Source: Robertkochia flava
Lineage (GTDB): Bacteria > Bacteroidota > Bacteroidia > Flavobacteriales > Flavobacteriaceae
DNA: 64,000 nt
Assembly (NCBI RefSeq): GCF_020166515.1
Contig: NZ_JAINZT010000009.1
Location: 113,070 to 177,069, forward strand
Direction of reading: 5' to 3'
Positions 19,192-29,473 of the stretch are shown here, piece after piece. The notes beneath the pieces are model-generated. The model ran no database searches, was not told the DNA's origin, and saw only the letters and a list, made by a program, of their open reading frames with translations. Made by a program: the position numbers and the translations under genes. Positions within the stretch are counted from its first letter, which is position 1. Every line of letters begins with the position of its first letter.

Positions 19192-20459
19192 GCAGAAAAT
19201 TAGACTGGATAAGCATTATCATATACCTCATTCTGGTGGCTATGGGATGGATCAACATCTATTCTGCCACCTATAGCGGAGACGGTGGCTCCATCTTCGA
19301 TCTCGATACCCTGTACGGGAAGCAGATGCTTTTTATCGGGGTAAGCCTTGCGCTCGCAGTAATTCTGGTATCTATCGAAGCTAAGTTCTACGAGCGATTT
19401 GCAGGAGTGATCTACCTGATGTCTATTCTTTCCCTGCTCGGGCTATTCGTGTTCGGAAAGAACGTTAACGGGGCTACCTCCTGGTATGCCATTGGAGGCA
19501 TGACCCTGCAGCCTTCCGAGTTCGCAAAGGCTGCCACAGCACTAGCCCTGGCCAAATACCTGAGTGACATACAAACCAATATTACCGACACAAAAGACCT
19601 GCTAAAGGCTATCGGGATCATGATCCTTCCGGCCCTGCTCATCATTCCCCAGCCCGATCCCGGGAGCGCACTGGTTTATGCCTCACTGTTCTTTGTCCTG
19701 CACCGGGAAGGTGTTTCCCCCCTCTACCTTTATCTTGGGTTCTTCGGGGTGGTTCTATTCGCATTAACGCTTATCTATGGGCCTGTATGGATCATACTCG
19801 GGATGAGCACACTGCTTGGATTCTTGTATTATTTCATGAACCGAAAGAAAAAAAGACTTAAACTCATCACCCTTGTCACCATCGTTGTGGTTACCGGACT
19901 CATGTCATTTTCGGTCGATTTTATTTTCGAAAACATCTTTGAACAGCGCCACCGCGACCGATTCAGTCTGTGGCTCCGCCTGGAAGACGACCCGACCAAA
20001 CTCGAAGAGATCAGAAAGACCATAGGCTACAATACCTATCAAAGTGAAGCGGCGATCGGTTCCGGCGGACTCCATGGGAAAGGCTTCCTGGAAGGCACCC
20101 GAACCAAGGGCGACTTCGTACCCGAACAGCATACGGACTATATTTTCAGTACTGTCGGGGAAGAATGGGGTTTCATAGGTTCGGCGGCAGTGGTCATGTT
20201 ATTTTCCCTGCTTATCCTCCGACTCATTTACCTGGCTGAACGTCAAAAAACATCCTTCAGCCGAATGTATGGCTATGGGGTGGCCTCCATACTTTTCTTC
20301 CATTTTGCCATCAATATCGGCATGGTAATCGGATTGCTGCCTACTATTGGGATCCCACTTCCGTTCTTTAGTTACGGGGGTTCCGGATTGCTCGGCTTCA
20401 CCCTGTTGCTGTTCATCTTCCTCAAACTGGACGCTAACAGGATCAACGAATGGCTGTGA
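19188..20459 (+). CDS. rodA: Peptidoglycan glycosyltransferase RodA (SEDS family)
   Basis: A SEDS-family glycan polymerase, partner of PBP2. The 423 residues have about ten hydrophobic helices. Key SEDS segments are TLQPSEFAKAA, IPQPDPGSALVY, the loop GSGGLHGKGFLEGTRTKGD, PEQHTDYIFSTVGEEWGF and the end PFFSYGGSGLLGF. The Asp in QPDPGS is in the position of the catalytic aspartate known in SEDS enzymes. It is the last gene of the mre operon; no T-tracted hairpin in the + direction is seen just after it. Confidence 0.95.
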   Translation: MSRKLDWISIIIYLILVAMGWINIYSATYSGDGGSIFDLDTLYGKQMLFIGVSLALAVILVSIEAKFYERFAGVIYLMSILSLLGLFVFGKNVNGATSWYAIGGMTLQPSEFAKAATALALAKYLSDIQTNITDTKDLLKAIGIMILPALLIIPQPDPGSALVYASLFFVLHREGVSPLYLYLGFFGVVLFALTLIYGPVWIILGMSTLLGFLYYFMNRKKKRLKLITLVTIVVVTGLMSFSVDFIFENIFEQRHRDRFSLWLRLEDDPTKLEEIRKTIGYNTYQSEAAIGSGGLHGKGFLEGTRTKGDFVPEQHTDYIFSTVGEEWGFIGSAAVVMLFSLLILRLIYLAERQKTSFSRMYGYGVASILFFHFAINIGMVIGLLPTIGIPLPFFSYGGSGLLGFTLLLFIFLKLDANRINEWL

Positions 20460-20670
20460 TCTGCTTTTAAGAAGTACACACACTTCTACCTAAGATTAAC
20501 TTACCAGCCCTCCTGATCAATTCAGAAGTTGATCTAAAGACCTACATCACACAGCCAAGTATCCGCAGACAAAAAGAAATATGATGCTTTTGCATCCTTT
20601 AACAACTGCCAAAAAAGAAATAGAGCTACAACTGCACCATCACGCATTTATCACCCTGTGTTTATTGCAT

Positions 20671-20702
20671 AAAAAACCCTGTGATCAAAAGATCACAGGG
20701 TT
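20671..20702 (-). terminator. Terminator for prc
   Basis: A 12-bp stem (AACCCTGTGATC / GATCACAGGGTT, loop AAAA on the + strand) followed on the minus strand by a run of T. It lies 37 bases past the prc stop. On the + strand the T-tract is weak, so any effect on rodA is doubtful. Confidence 0.8.
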
Positions 20703-20738
20703 GTATCATTTTATTTCCTTGTTACCTGCTGTGCAGAA

Positions 20739-22853
20739 TCAATTCTTTACATCCGCCAGTTTCCCTTGTTTGATACTGTTCAGTTTAATATCCTGAAGCA
20801 CATTGATGGCTTCCTCCATATAAACATCTCCGGCAAGATCTTCATACCAGCGCTCGCGCTTTTGCTTGTATGTAGAATCCTTGTCCATGATAGGCAATTC
20901 ATATGGCAATGGCTGGAATTTAAGACCGGTTTCATACTTGGCAATAACATTGTATTTCTTGGCTACGGCCTCGTCCTGCTCTACATCGGCCTCATAAGCG
21001 GCCAGATTTAAAGGGATCTCCTTCTCTTCCCTGCGCTCTTTGATCCATTTGGCATTCTCATCGATAAGCTTAAGCTGCTCGTTGTTGGCCATTCTTTCCT
21101 TAGACTTCTCAATTGTGGCTTCAAAATCTATAGAGCTCTCCCATTTCTTATAAGGTACTGCATCGATCTTATCCCAGGGAAGCGGATTTTTCTGATCTCT
21201 TTCTCCTATCGGGCTATAACTGTATTTATCCGGAACAACAACGTCGCTCTTTACCCCTTCAAGCTGGGTGGATCCTCCATTGATCCTGTAGAACTTCTGA
21301 GTGGTCAGTTTTAAGGCTCCCACATCTCCGAATTCCTGATTCCCTCTTAAGAACTGGTTCAGGTCGATCAGGTTTTGAACCGTACCCTTTCCATAGGTTT
21401 GCTTACTACCAATAATGATAGCTCTTTCATAGTCCTGCATGGCAGCAGCAAGAATTTCTGAAGCCGAAGCCGACAATTCGTTTACCAGGATCACCAGCGG
21501 ACCTTCCCACTGGATCCGGTCATCTTCATCAGCCAGTACTTCCTTACCTCTTCCGGTAGAGCGTACCTGTACCACGGGACCTTCTTTTATGAACAATCCT
21601 GCGATATCCACCACGGTTTTTAAGGATCCTCCACCGTTATTTCTAAGATCCATTACAAGCCCTTCAGCGCCACTTTCCTTGAGCCTTTCAATTTCCAAAG
21701 CCACATCGGTTGCAGCGTTTCTTTCTTCGTAATCCTGGAAATCGATATAAAACTTCGGCAGATTGATCAGACCATACGTATGACCATTGCGCTCAATAAT
21801 GGTTGATTTGGCATAGGTTTCCTCGATCTCTACCACATCTCGGGTAATGGAAACCACCTCAATGGTTCCGTCTACCCTTCTCAAGGTTAAGCGAACTTCA
21901 GAACCTTTAGGGCCTTTGATCAGCTTTACTGCATCATCCAGACGCATCCCCACAATGCTCACCGGAGTTTCATTGCCCTGGGCCACCTTGGTGATCACAT
22001 CTCCCACTTCTAACTTTTCTCCTCTCCAGGCAGGACCGCCTGAGATCACTTCCACCACTCGGATATTATCACTTCGTTTTTCAAGCCTGGCCCCGATCCC
22101 TTCAAACTTACCAGACATACTCATATCAAACCGGTCTTTATCTTCCGGAGCAAAGTAGTATGTATGGGGGTCAAATTCTTCCACCACCGAATTCAGGAAC
22201 AACTCGAACCAATCTCTTCTTTCCAGATCGTCATAAATATCAAAATTTTCAGAAAAGGTCTCCCCAATACTTTCCCTTGCGTTCTTTTCAAGCTCGGCAA
22301 TATCGTAAGAAGCATTGGTTTCTTCCTTCTCCTTCTTCGCGGATACTACCCGCTCGAGGCTGTATAATTTAAGTTGTTTCTTCCACCTGTCCCAGAGCTC
22401 GTCACGACTTGCCACATAGTCCAGGTTATCATAATCCACGCTTATGGTTTCATCGGCAGAATAATCAAATGGTTCCTCCAATACTTTCTTGTACATCACA
22501 TTGGCCTCATCCATACGCTTGATGATACGCTCATGGGTAAGGTTAAAAAATGTAAGGTCAGAGGTTTTCAACTGGTCGTCAATAGCGTTTCTGTAAGATT
22601 CAAATTCCTCGATATCCTCCTGAAGAAAAAATCGTTTCATGGGATCCAACGCTTCGATATACCGGTCGAATACCCGGGATGAAAAATCGTCATCCAGATC
22701 CTGCGGATTGTAATGCCCCTTCTCAAGGACATAAGTAATAAGATCGATCAGCAGCTTATCCTTATCCGGATTATCAAAGGTTTTATTGGTAAAACTGCAG
22801 GATGCGGCAGAGATGAGCATCGCTGCCAAAAAATAAACAAACTTCCTTTTCAT
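20739..22853 (-). CDS. prc: Carboxy-terminal processing protease Prc (S41, tail-specific)
   Basis: A 704-residue periplasmic serine protease of the Prc/Tsp type, which removes C-terminal tails and degrades misfolded envelope proteins. Order of domains: signal peptide with a possible lipobox (SAASC, Cys ~19), helical N-terminal part, PDZ domain (~240-330, ARLEKRSDNIRVVEV), S41 catalytic core, and a C-terminal DUF3340 region (~560-690). The catalytic pair is S465 (in SASASE) and K489 (in TYGKGTVQ). It stands alone, divergent from surE, with a good terminator. Confidence 0.93.
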   Translation of the reverse strand: MKRKFVYFLAAMLISAASCSFTNKTFDNPDKDKLLIDLITYVLEKGHYNPQDLDDDFSSRVFDRYIEALDPMKRFFLQEDIEEFESYRNAIDDQLKTSDLTFFNLTHERIIKRMDEANVMYKKVLEEPFDYSADETISVDYDNLDYVASRDELWDRWKKQLKLYSLERVVSAKKEKEETNASYDIAELEKNARESIGETFSENFDIYDDLERRDWFELFLNSVVEEFDPHTYYFAPEDKDRFDMSMSGKFEGIGARLEKRSDNIRVVEVISGGPAWRGEKLEVGDVITKVAQGNETPVSIVGMRLDDAVKLIKGPKGSEVRLTLRRVDGTIEVVSITRDVVEIEETYAKSTIIERNGHTYGLINLPKFYIDFQDYEERNAATDVALEIERLKESGAEGLVMDLRNNGGGSLKTVVDIAGLFIKEGPVVQVRSTGRGKEVLADEDDRIQWEGPLVILVNELSASASEILAAAMQDYERAIIIGSKQTYGKGTVQNLIDLNQFLRGNQEFGDVGALKLTTQKFYRINGGSTQLEGVKSDVVVPDKYSYSPIGERDQKNPLPWDKIDAVPYKKWESSIDFEATIEKSKERMANNEQLKLIDENAKWIKERREEKEIPLNLAAYEADVEQDEAVAKKYNVIAKYETGLKFQPLPYELPIMDKDSTYKQKRERWYEDLAGDVYMEEAINVLQDIKLNSIKQGKLADVKN

Positions 22854-23110
22854 AGATTTCGTTTTTGACCCGCATACAGCGGGGGAGGTTTTATTCGGAA
22901 ACGGTAAGGTTCCCTGGTAATTCTTTCAATTTCATAGTTCCACGCCAAAAAGTCCGCTACCGGAGGTCTCAGATTGGACTTGAGAACATCTAAAATAAGG
23001 AAAAAATCATGCCATACCTTTCCGGCGCTTCTAATTTTTTGTTAAATGCCCCGGGGCGAATGCATAAGGCATAAAATCCTTAATTTAGCACCTTAATTAC
23101 GGATAAAGCA

Positions 23111-23884
23111 ATGAAGAAGAAACCACTGATACTGGTAACCAACGACGATGGCATAACTGCTCCAGGATTACGTACCCTGATCAGGATCATGAAAAAGATC
23201 GGGGAGGTAGTGGTAGTGGCACCCGACAAGCCGCAAAGTGCCATGGGGCATGCCATTACGGTAAATTCAACCCTCTACTGCACCCCTTACAACACCGGAG
23301 AAACCCACAAGGAATTCAGTTGCAGTGGCACTCCGGCAGACTGCGTGAAGCTTGCCGTTCGCGAGATCCTACCACGAACACCCGACATCTGTGTAAGCGG
23401 CATCAACCATGGCTCGAACTCATCCATCAATGTCATCTATTCCGGAACCATGAGTGCAGCCGTTGAAGCCGGTATCGAAGGTATTCCCGCCATCGGGTTT
23501 TCCCTCTGCGATTATTCCTGGGACGCCAATTTTGAGCCCGTGGAATCCCTTGTGGAAACCATCACCAGGGAAGCCCTGGCCAATGGTATACCAAAAGGGG
23601 TGGTTTTAAACGTAAATTTCCCGGATCTGCCAGACTCAGGCATTAAAGGCATCAAGGTATGCCGACAGGCTAAAGCCAACTGGGTTGAGGAGTTCGATAA
23701 ACGCACCAATCCCATGGGCAAAGATTATTACTGGCTTACCGGTAAGTTTGTCAACCTTGACAAAGGAGAGGATACAGACGAATGGGCTTTGGAACACGGC
23801 TATGCCTCTGTTGTCCCGGTACAGTTTGACCTCACGGCCCATCATAGCATACAAGACCTAAACACATGGAACCTCAATGATTAA
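23111..23884 (+). CDS. surE: 5'/3'-nucleotidase SurE
   Basis: A metal-dependent phosphatase acting on nucleoside monophosphates. The 257 residues show the SurE motifs: ILVTNDDGITAPG (metal ligands D-D), VVAPDKPQSAMGH, SGTPADCVKLA, SGINHGSNSS and YSGTMSAAVEA. It overlaps the next gene by 8 bases and heads the likely surE-lpxB-comEC transcript. The 257-bp divergent gap towards prc shows no full promoter; TAATTTAG (23081-23088) is a 7-of-8 match to the -7 consensus. Confidence 0.94.
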   Translation: MKKKPLILVTNDDGITAPGLRTLIRIMKKIGEVVVVAPDKPQSAMGHAITVNSTLYCTPYNTGETHKEFSCSGTPADCVKLAVREILPRTPDICVSGINHGSNSSINVIYSGTMSAAVEAGIEGIPAIGFSLCDYSWDANFEPVESLVETITREALANGIPKGVVLNVNFPDLPDSGIKGIKVCRQAKANWVEEFDKRTNPMGKDYYWLTGKFVNLDKGEDTDEWALEHGYASVVPVQFDLTAHHSIQDLNTWNLND

Positions 23885-24158
23885 GAAAGAAATTGCCACC
23901 GGAATAGCAGTTGGCCTCATTGCCAACGCTATCGGAATCATACTTTACCTGCTTTTGTTCTCTGAACTTGGTGTTGAAGAAAGCCTTAAAGCTGCCCGGC
24001 AGCAAGGACACCTGGGTAGCCTGGTTGCCCTTGGGGCCTTGTTAAATATGGCCGCATTTTTCGGCTTCCTGAAATTAAAACGAGACCATAGGGCCAAAGG
24101 GGTCCTGATTGCCACCTTGTTCAGTGCATTTATCATCCTTTTGCTTAAAATCTTTTAA
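23877..24158 (+). CDS. Small conserved membrane protein
   Basis: A 93-residue protein with three predicted membrane helices (about 7-27, 45-62, 70-90), opening MIKKEIATGIAVGLIANAIG. No catalytic residues are evident. It overlaps surE by 8 bases and ends 11 bases before lpxB, so it is surely co-transcribed. Function unknown; position alone hints at an envelope role. Confidence 0.75.
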   Translation: MIKKEIATGIAVGLIANAIGIILYLLLFSELGVEESLKAARQQGHLGSLVALGALLNMAAFFGFLKLKRDHRAKGVLIATLFSAFIILLLKIF

Positions 24159-24169
24159 CCCGAAGTCCA

Positions 24170-25282
24170 ATGAAATACTACCTCATAGCAGGTGAAGCCT
24201 CCGGAGACCTTCATGGTTCCAACCTGATCAAAGCACTCGCAAAGACCGACCCGGACGCCAACTTCAGGTGCTGGGGCGGAGACCTTATGCAGGCCGCAGG
24301 GGCCACCCTGGTAAGGCATTATAAGGAGCAGTCGTTCATGGGATTTTTTGAGGTACTAAAAAACCTGCCTGCTATCTTCAGGAACATCACCAGCTGCAAG
24401 GAAGATATCGAAGCCTACAAGCCCGATGTTATTATATTTATTGACTACTCCGGATTTAACCTCCGTATAGCGAAATGGGCAAAAGAAAATAGCTTCAGGA
24501 CCTTTTATTATGTTTCTCCGCAGGTATGGGCCTCCCGGGAGGGAAGGATCAAGGCTATAAAACGAGATATCGATGAAATGTTCGTCATTCTGCCGTTTGA
24601 AAAGGAATTTTACGAGAAGAAACATCAGTTTCCTGTAAACTTTACAGGACACCCGCTACTGGATGCCCTGGACCAGCAAAAGAGAACCCAGCCCGATGCA
24701 TTCCGAAAAGAGTTTAACCTGGATGAACGAGAGATCATTGCCTTATTGCCCGGTAGCCGGAAACAGGAGATCACTAATATGCTGGAGGTCATGCTAAAGG
24801 TGGCCGCGGGATACAAACAGTACCAGTTTGTGATCGCAGGAGCTCCAAGCCAGGATTTCGACTTCTATCGTCAATTTATTGGTTCCAGTCATGTTTCCTT
24901 TATTCCCGGGAGAACATACGACCTCTTGCACGCTTCAAAAGCGGCCCTGGTAACCAGTGGAACAGCTACCCTGGAAACCGCCTTACTTAAAATTCCCCAG
25001 GTGGTTTGCTATAAGGCCAACTGGATCAGTTACCAGATCGCTAAAAGGATCATTACCCTGAAATTCATTTCCCTTGTTAACCTGATCATGGACAGGGAGG
25101 TGGTTACCGAACTCATTCAGGACGATTTTAACGAAAAACGCCTGAAGGAAGAACTTGACCATATCCTGGATCCGGAAGTGCGTTCGCGAATCCTTTCAGA
25201 TTACGAAGAACTGGAACAAAAACTGGGTGGAAAAGGTGCCAGTGAAAAGGCGGCCAAACTCATTTATGAAAAAATTTCATAA
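24170..25282 (+). CDS. lpxB: Lipid-A-disaccharide synthase LpxB
   Basis: A GT19 glycosyltransferase that joins UDP-2,3-diacylglucosamine and lipid X to form the lipid A disaccharide at the inner membrane. The 370 residues contain the family hallmarks: AGEASGDLHGSNL at the N-terminus, FIDYSGFNLRIA, YYVSPQVWASREGR, GHPLLDAL, LLPGSRKQEI and TSGTATLETALL. Complete. Its presence fits the nearby lptE and lptC in showing an LPS-type outer membrane. Confidence 0.95.
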   Translation: MKYYLIAGEASGDLHGSNLIKALAKTDPDANFRCWGGDLMQAAGATLVRHYKEQSFMGFFEVLKNLPAIFRNITSCKEDIEAYKPDVIIFIDYSGFNLRIAKWAKENSFRTFYYVSPQVWASREGRIKAIKRDIDEMFVILPFEKEFYEKKHQFPVNFTGHPLLDALDQQKRTQPDAFRKEFNLDEREIIALLPGSRKQEITNMLEVMLKVAAGYKQYQFVIAGAPSQDFDFYRQFIGSSHVSFIPGRTYDLLHASKAALVTSGTATLETALLKIPQVVCYKANWISYQIAKRIITLKFISLVNLIMDREVVTELIQDDFNEKRLKEELDHILDPEVRSRILSDYEELEQKLGGKGASEKAAKLIYEKIS

Positions 25283-25303
25283 TTTTCGACAAGTCCCGAT
25301 ACT

Positions 25304-25873
25304 ATGAAAACGCCTTATTTATACCTTTTACTTACCCTCGTGCTAACATCCTGCGGAGGATCCAGGAAGACTGCAAAATCAGTCACACCTACAAGGATAC
25401 ACATCTCGGCAAATACGCCTGCAGAAACTCCTGAGGCTAACGTACCGGATACCACCGCCGTTGAAACTGAGGAGATGCCTGAGTTCTCCCCCATTGTAAA
25501 AGAGGTTATTCGTGCCGCAATGTCTTACCACGGTACCCGATATAAATACGGAGGTACCAACAGGAAGGGTATGGACTGCTCCGGACTTATTTATACCAGC
25601 TTTGAAACCGTAGACATTTCCTTACAACGTACATCTTCTGCTATGGCAACCCAGGGAATGCAAATCCCCCTGGAGGAAGTAAAGCAAGGTGACCTGCTCT
25701 TTTTCACCACCGGCAGAAATTCTTCCAGGATCAATCATGTAGGCCTGGTGGTAGAAGTGGAAGAAGGGGAAATTCAATTTATACATTCCACCAGCTCCAG
25801 GGGTGTTCTGGTTTCCTCTCTAAGAGAAGGGTACTGGAACCATGCCTTCCATCACGCCAGAAGAATTTTATAG
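25304..25873 (+). CDS. NlpC/P60 (C40) family lipoprotein peptidase
   Basis: A 189-residue predicted lipoprotein (lipobox LTSCGG, Cys ~17) with a spacer of ~50 residues rich in P, E and T. An NlpC/P60 cysteine peptidase domain follows. The catalytic Cys is in GMDCSGLIY, the His in RINHVGLV and the third residue in IQFIHSTSSRGV. Such enzymes cut the gamma-D-Glu-to-diamino-acid bond or related bonds in peptidoglycan stem peptides. It lies 21 bases after lpxB and 32 before comEC. Confidence 0.9.
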   Translation: MKTPYLYLLLTLVLTSCGGSRKTAKSVTPTRIHISANTPAETPEANVPDTTAVETEEMPEFSPIVKEVIRAAMSYHGTRYKYGGTNRKGMDCSGLIYTSFETVDISLQRTSSAMATQGMQIPLEEVKQGDLLFFTTGRNSSRINHVGLVVEVEEGEIQFIHSTSSRGVLVSSLREGYWNHAFHHARRIL

Positions 25874-25905
25874 ATTATTTTCTATATTTTTCAGTAACTT
25901 TAATT

Positions 25906-27903
25906 ATGAGGTTACTGAATATTGCCATTTTAAAACTCCTTACATACCTGATCCCCGGTATCCTTCTCGGGTTTTATTTTCCGGAGGCTATCCCCTTACC
26001 GGTCCTTTCCTTCTTATGGTGTATAAGTACTTTTTCCCTTCTGCTTGCTCTGGGAGGAAATAATAGGATATTCTTTGAACTGCACACACTGTCCTTCTTT
26101 TTACTCCTGGGATATACGGCCACAACATCCTTCAGTTCAAAAACAAAACCGCACCGACATCAAGAGAGTTCACCTGTCATAGCGGTGAATTTTACAGTTG
26201 CGGAAGTTCTTAAAACTACGGACTATTACAACCGTTTCCTTGTAAAGATTCGTTTCGCCGGGTCCCCCAAATCAACGGAAATTGCCATTGCGCGCCTTCC
26301 TGCAGCCGACCCGTTTTGCACTCCCCTCTACCCGGGTTTTGGTTACCGGGCCCTGGCCGAGATCAGACCAGTTCTACCCCGTGCCACCCCGGAAAGTTTT
26401 AATTACCGCGCTTATCTGAACAAACAGGGAATTGCCCATATTGTAAATATTCATCCGAGAACCATCCAGATCACCAATAGCAAAGGCAATTGGAGAACCT
26501 TCTTTTTCCGGATAAGAGAAAAGATCTCGCTCAATCTCCAGGCTTCAGGGATGAGTGCATTCGCTGGCGGGGTTTTAAAAGCCCTGGTGCTGGGAAACCG
26601 GGATCTCCTGGATGAAGGGCTGATGAATCAACTAAGGGACTCGGGAGGAGCCCACCTGGTAGCCCTTTCAGGCTTACACATCGGGATCTTCACTACGGTA
26701 ATAGGATTCTTTTTATGGCCTCTAAGGTGGTTACCTTCTGGTAAGCGATTACACCTGTTTTTTCTGCTCACCTTCCTTACCGCATATGTACTTTTAACCG
26801 GCGCTCCTCCTTCGGTGGTCAGGGCTGCCGTCATGTTCGGATTTCTTTCGGCAGGAATGTTGCTTCAACAGCGGCAGAGCGCCATCAACACCCTCATCTT
26901 ATCCGCATTCGTCCTATTGCTTTTTCGTCCGCTCTACCTATTTGACCCGGGTTTTCAGCTCAGCTACCTTGCAGTATCCGGAATACTCGTTACAAGTCCT
27001 TTATTATCTAAGTTCAGAAGCCCTGGAAACCGCCTTTTGAAATTCTTTTGGGCACTTACCGGGGTTAGCCTGGCCGCCCAGTTGTTTACAGCACCCCTGG
27101 CTGTATTCTACTTTAACCAATTTCCGGGCACATTCCTGATCACCAACCTGCTACTTACCCCCATTATCAGTTTTATCTTAATATGCGGTTACGTCCTACT
27201 TGCCATCTCCATCATTTTACCCCCTCCAGGTTTTATGGTAACCCTGGCCCAATTCGGCACCACGGTTTTGGAGCGTACTGCAGATCTCATCCCGGCCGAT
27301 ATGTTTTTACTTAAAGCAGTTACCCTTCCCAACACCTTTACCCTTGTATCCATTTACATTTTCATTTGCATTCTTGTGGCATCCTTTTACCGCCGAAGCT
27401 TTGTCCCCGGACTTCCTCTTGCCATACTCATCATACAGGGTGCTGTTATCGTTTCGGGCGAGCCGGTATCCGAAAAAACACTGGTGATTACCCACAACTA
27501 CCGTCAAAGTATAGTCCGGATCTCCTCCGGAACGCAACTCACATATAATAATTACACCCGGAAACCAGATAAAGTCACCACTCCCCAGGACCACCGCAAC
27601 ACCCCCCGGAAACACCCTCCGTTCTTTTTAACGGCAGCCGGCAGGGACCTTATTGTTGTAGAAGGTAAGGGCGATTATATACCTGACATGGATTCCCGAC
27701 CTGCCCTCTTACTGATCAACTCTGCACAGGTAAATCTGGAGCGTCTCACCGCCCGCTTAGATCCTGAGATCGTTATTGCCGACGGCAGTAACTACCCTTC
27801 CCTGGTAGCTGTATGGGCCGCAACATGCCGGAAAAAAAATATCCCTTTCCACTACACCGGTGAAAAGGGATATTATATGTTAAAACCGCAATCGACTGAT
27901 TAG
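25906..27903 (+). CDS. comEC: ComEC/Rec2 family DNA-uptake channel protein
   Basis: A 665-residue polytopic protein. The N-terminal DUF4131 region (~1-190) includes an OB-like soluble part. The Competence domain (~220-480) has the signatures LGNRDLLDEGL, HLVALSGLHIGIF, LTGAPPSVVRAAVMFG and DPGFQLSYLAV. The C-terminal ~150 residues are soluble but show no metallo-beta-lactamase HxHxDH motif, so the nuclease-like domain of longer ComEC proteins is absent or highly altered, as is usual in Bacteroidota. It would carry single-stranded DNA through the inner membrane. Its stop overlaps that of the convergent transporter gene. Confidence 0.9.
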   Translation: MRLLNIAILKLLTYLIPGILLGFYFPEAIPLPVLSFLWCISTFSLLLALGGNNRIFFELHTLSFFLLLGYTATTSFSSKTKPHRHQESSPVIAVNFTVAEVLKTTDYYNRFLVKIRFAGSPKSTEIAIARLPAADPFCTPLYPGFGYRALAEIRPVLPRATPESFNYRAYLNKQGIAHIVNIHPRTIQITNSKGNWRTFFFRIREKISLNLQASGMSAFAGGVLKALVLGNRDLLDEGLMNQLRDSGGAHLVALSGLHIGIFTTVIGFFLWPLRWLPSGKRLHLFFLLTFLTAYVLLTGAPPSVVRAAVMFGFLSAGMLLQQRQSAINTLILSAFVLLLFRPLYLFDPGFQLSYLAVSGILVTSPLLSKFRSPGNRLLKFFWALTGVSLAAQLFTAPLAVFYFNQFPGTFLITNLLLTPIISFILICGYVLLAISIILPPPGFMVTLAQFGTTVLERTADLIPADMFLLKAVTLPNTFTLVSIYIFICILVASFYRRSFVPGLPLAILIIQGAVIVSGEPVSEKTLVITHNYRQSIVRISSGTQLTYNNYTRKPDKVTTPQDHRNTPRKHPPFFLTAAGRDLIVVEGKGDYIPDMDSRPALLLINSAQVNLERLTARLDPEIVIADGSNYPSLVAVWAATCRKKNIPFHYTGEKGYYMLKPQSTD

Positions 27904-29456
27904 TGGATGCCGTGCATTTTCTTTTTCAGGATAGGGGTAATAAGCAACATCACTACCGCAGCACCCATTGGGATCAGGGTAAAGATCATGAAGAAGGTAG
28001 ATAAACCGTACTCTTCAGAGATCTGATCGATATAGCTTCCTGTAAACCCTCCCAGGGTATTGGCGATGAAGTTGGCGATAAACCAGATACCAAACATCAA
28101 TCCTACCAGCTTGGGAGCAGCAAGTTTACTCACATAGGACAGTCCCACCGGCGATACACAAAGTTCTCCAAGGGTATGGAAAAGGTAAGCCAGGATCAAC
28201 CAGATCATGCTTACCGCCGCCGTCTCGGCACCTTGGGGAATATTAGACGCTCCGTAAGCGAGGAAAGCAAATCCCACACCTACCAGGAACAACCCGATCG
28301 CGAACTTTACAGGACCGGATGGATTCACCACATTCTGCCACAGTTTTGAAAACAGCGGTGCAAAAAGGATGATAAACAAGGAGTTCAAAACAGAGAACCA
28401 GGAAGCCGGAACTTCGGGTGCATCATCCTGGAATTGTCTGCCCAGCATCCAGAGCACGATCCCCCAGATGATCACAAAACTGGTAGCGAGAAGAATGTTG
28501 GAGAGCGAGTATTTTTTAAAGGTTTGTTAAAAAAGTAAGGCCAGTACCCAGGTAATAATACCCATAGGAATAATGGCGATCAGGGAATTGACGATCTTGA
28601 AAGTCATCCCGGCATTTCCTTCCAGCACCCTGTTGGTATAATTATTTGCAAAAATGGTCATGGAACCACCGGCCTGCTCAAAGGCCCACCAGAAGAACAC
28701 GGTGAACAAAGCAAAAACGGCAATTACGATACCCCTGTCGCGGTAAACGTGTTCCGGGTGCTCAGCCTCCTCTTCAGAAACATCACCAACCATGGCCACA
28801 TCTCCTTTCACGGGCTTAAGTCCTATATTTCCAAATATGCCCTGTGCATACCAGAACTGCAGCATCCCGAAAAACATAAAGATCCCGGCCAGTCCGAAAC
28901 CGTAATGCCATCCGACCTGCTCCCCGATATAACCGCACAAGAGAATCCCCAGGAAGGCCCCGGCATTAATACCCATGTAAAACACAGTATATCCGGCATC
29001 TTTCTCTTTCCCCTGGGTCTTATACAATTGTCCTACAATGGATGAAATATTCGGCTTGAATAATCCGTTACCGATGATCAGCAGGGCCAGTCCGAGGTAA
29101 AAGAAGATCCCGGTAACCCCTTCAAGGGCCATAGATGCGTGACCAAGCGTCATGATCAGTGCTCCCAGGGCCACGGCTTTTCGATAGCCAAGTAATTTAT
29201 CGGCTATCAATCCACCCAGAATCGGAGTCAGGTACACCAGTCCGGTATAAACACCGTAAAGCTTAAGCGCATCGGCATTGCTCCATTCCCAGCCTCCGTC
29301 GAGTAAGGCCGATGTCAAAAATAGCACCAGTAAAGCGCGCATACCATAATAGGAGAAACGCTCCCACATTTCGGTAAAGAACAGCACGAACAAGCCCGAA
29401 GGATGCCCTAGTACCGTACGCTGATTCGTTTCAGAACCGCCGTATTTAAATTCCAT
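27900..29456 (-). pseudogene. POT/PTR2 family peptide:H+ symporter interrupted by an in-frame stop
   Basis: The N-terminal part (29456-28527, 309 residues) carries the POT signature FFTEMWERFSYYGMRALLVL and about eight membrane helices, ending WVLALLF then TAA at 28529-28527. The very same frame reopens at once: 17 codons (QTFKKYSLSNILLATSF) lead without a shift into the remaining ~190 residues (28475-27900), which hold the last helices. The total of 519 codons is a normal length for the family. One C-to-T or A-to-T change of a CAA/AAA codon would explain it, so this is a nonsense mutation (or a sequencing error), not a frameshift. It lies 17 bases after the S9 peptidase, whose di- and tripeptide products it would have imported. 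Confidence 0.85.
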
Positions 29457-29473
29457 ATAGTTGTAGTTTAGAG

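Noticed and set aside
20581..20796. 71-codon + strand open frame between rodA and prc
   Set aside because: It crosses the prc terminator hairpin and the end of prc; composition is that of non-coding DNA.
28476..28530. Frameshift as the cause of the split transporter gene
   Set aside because: Both parts are in the same frame and exactly 17 sense codons join them, so a nonsense substitution is the simpler account.
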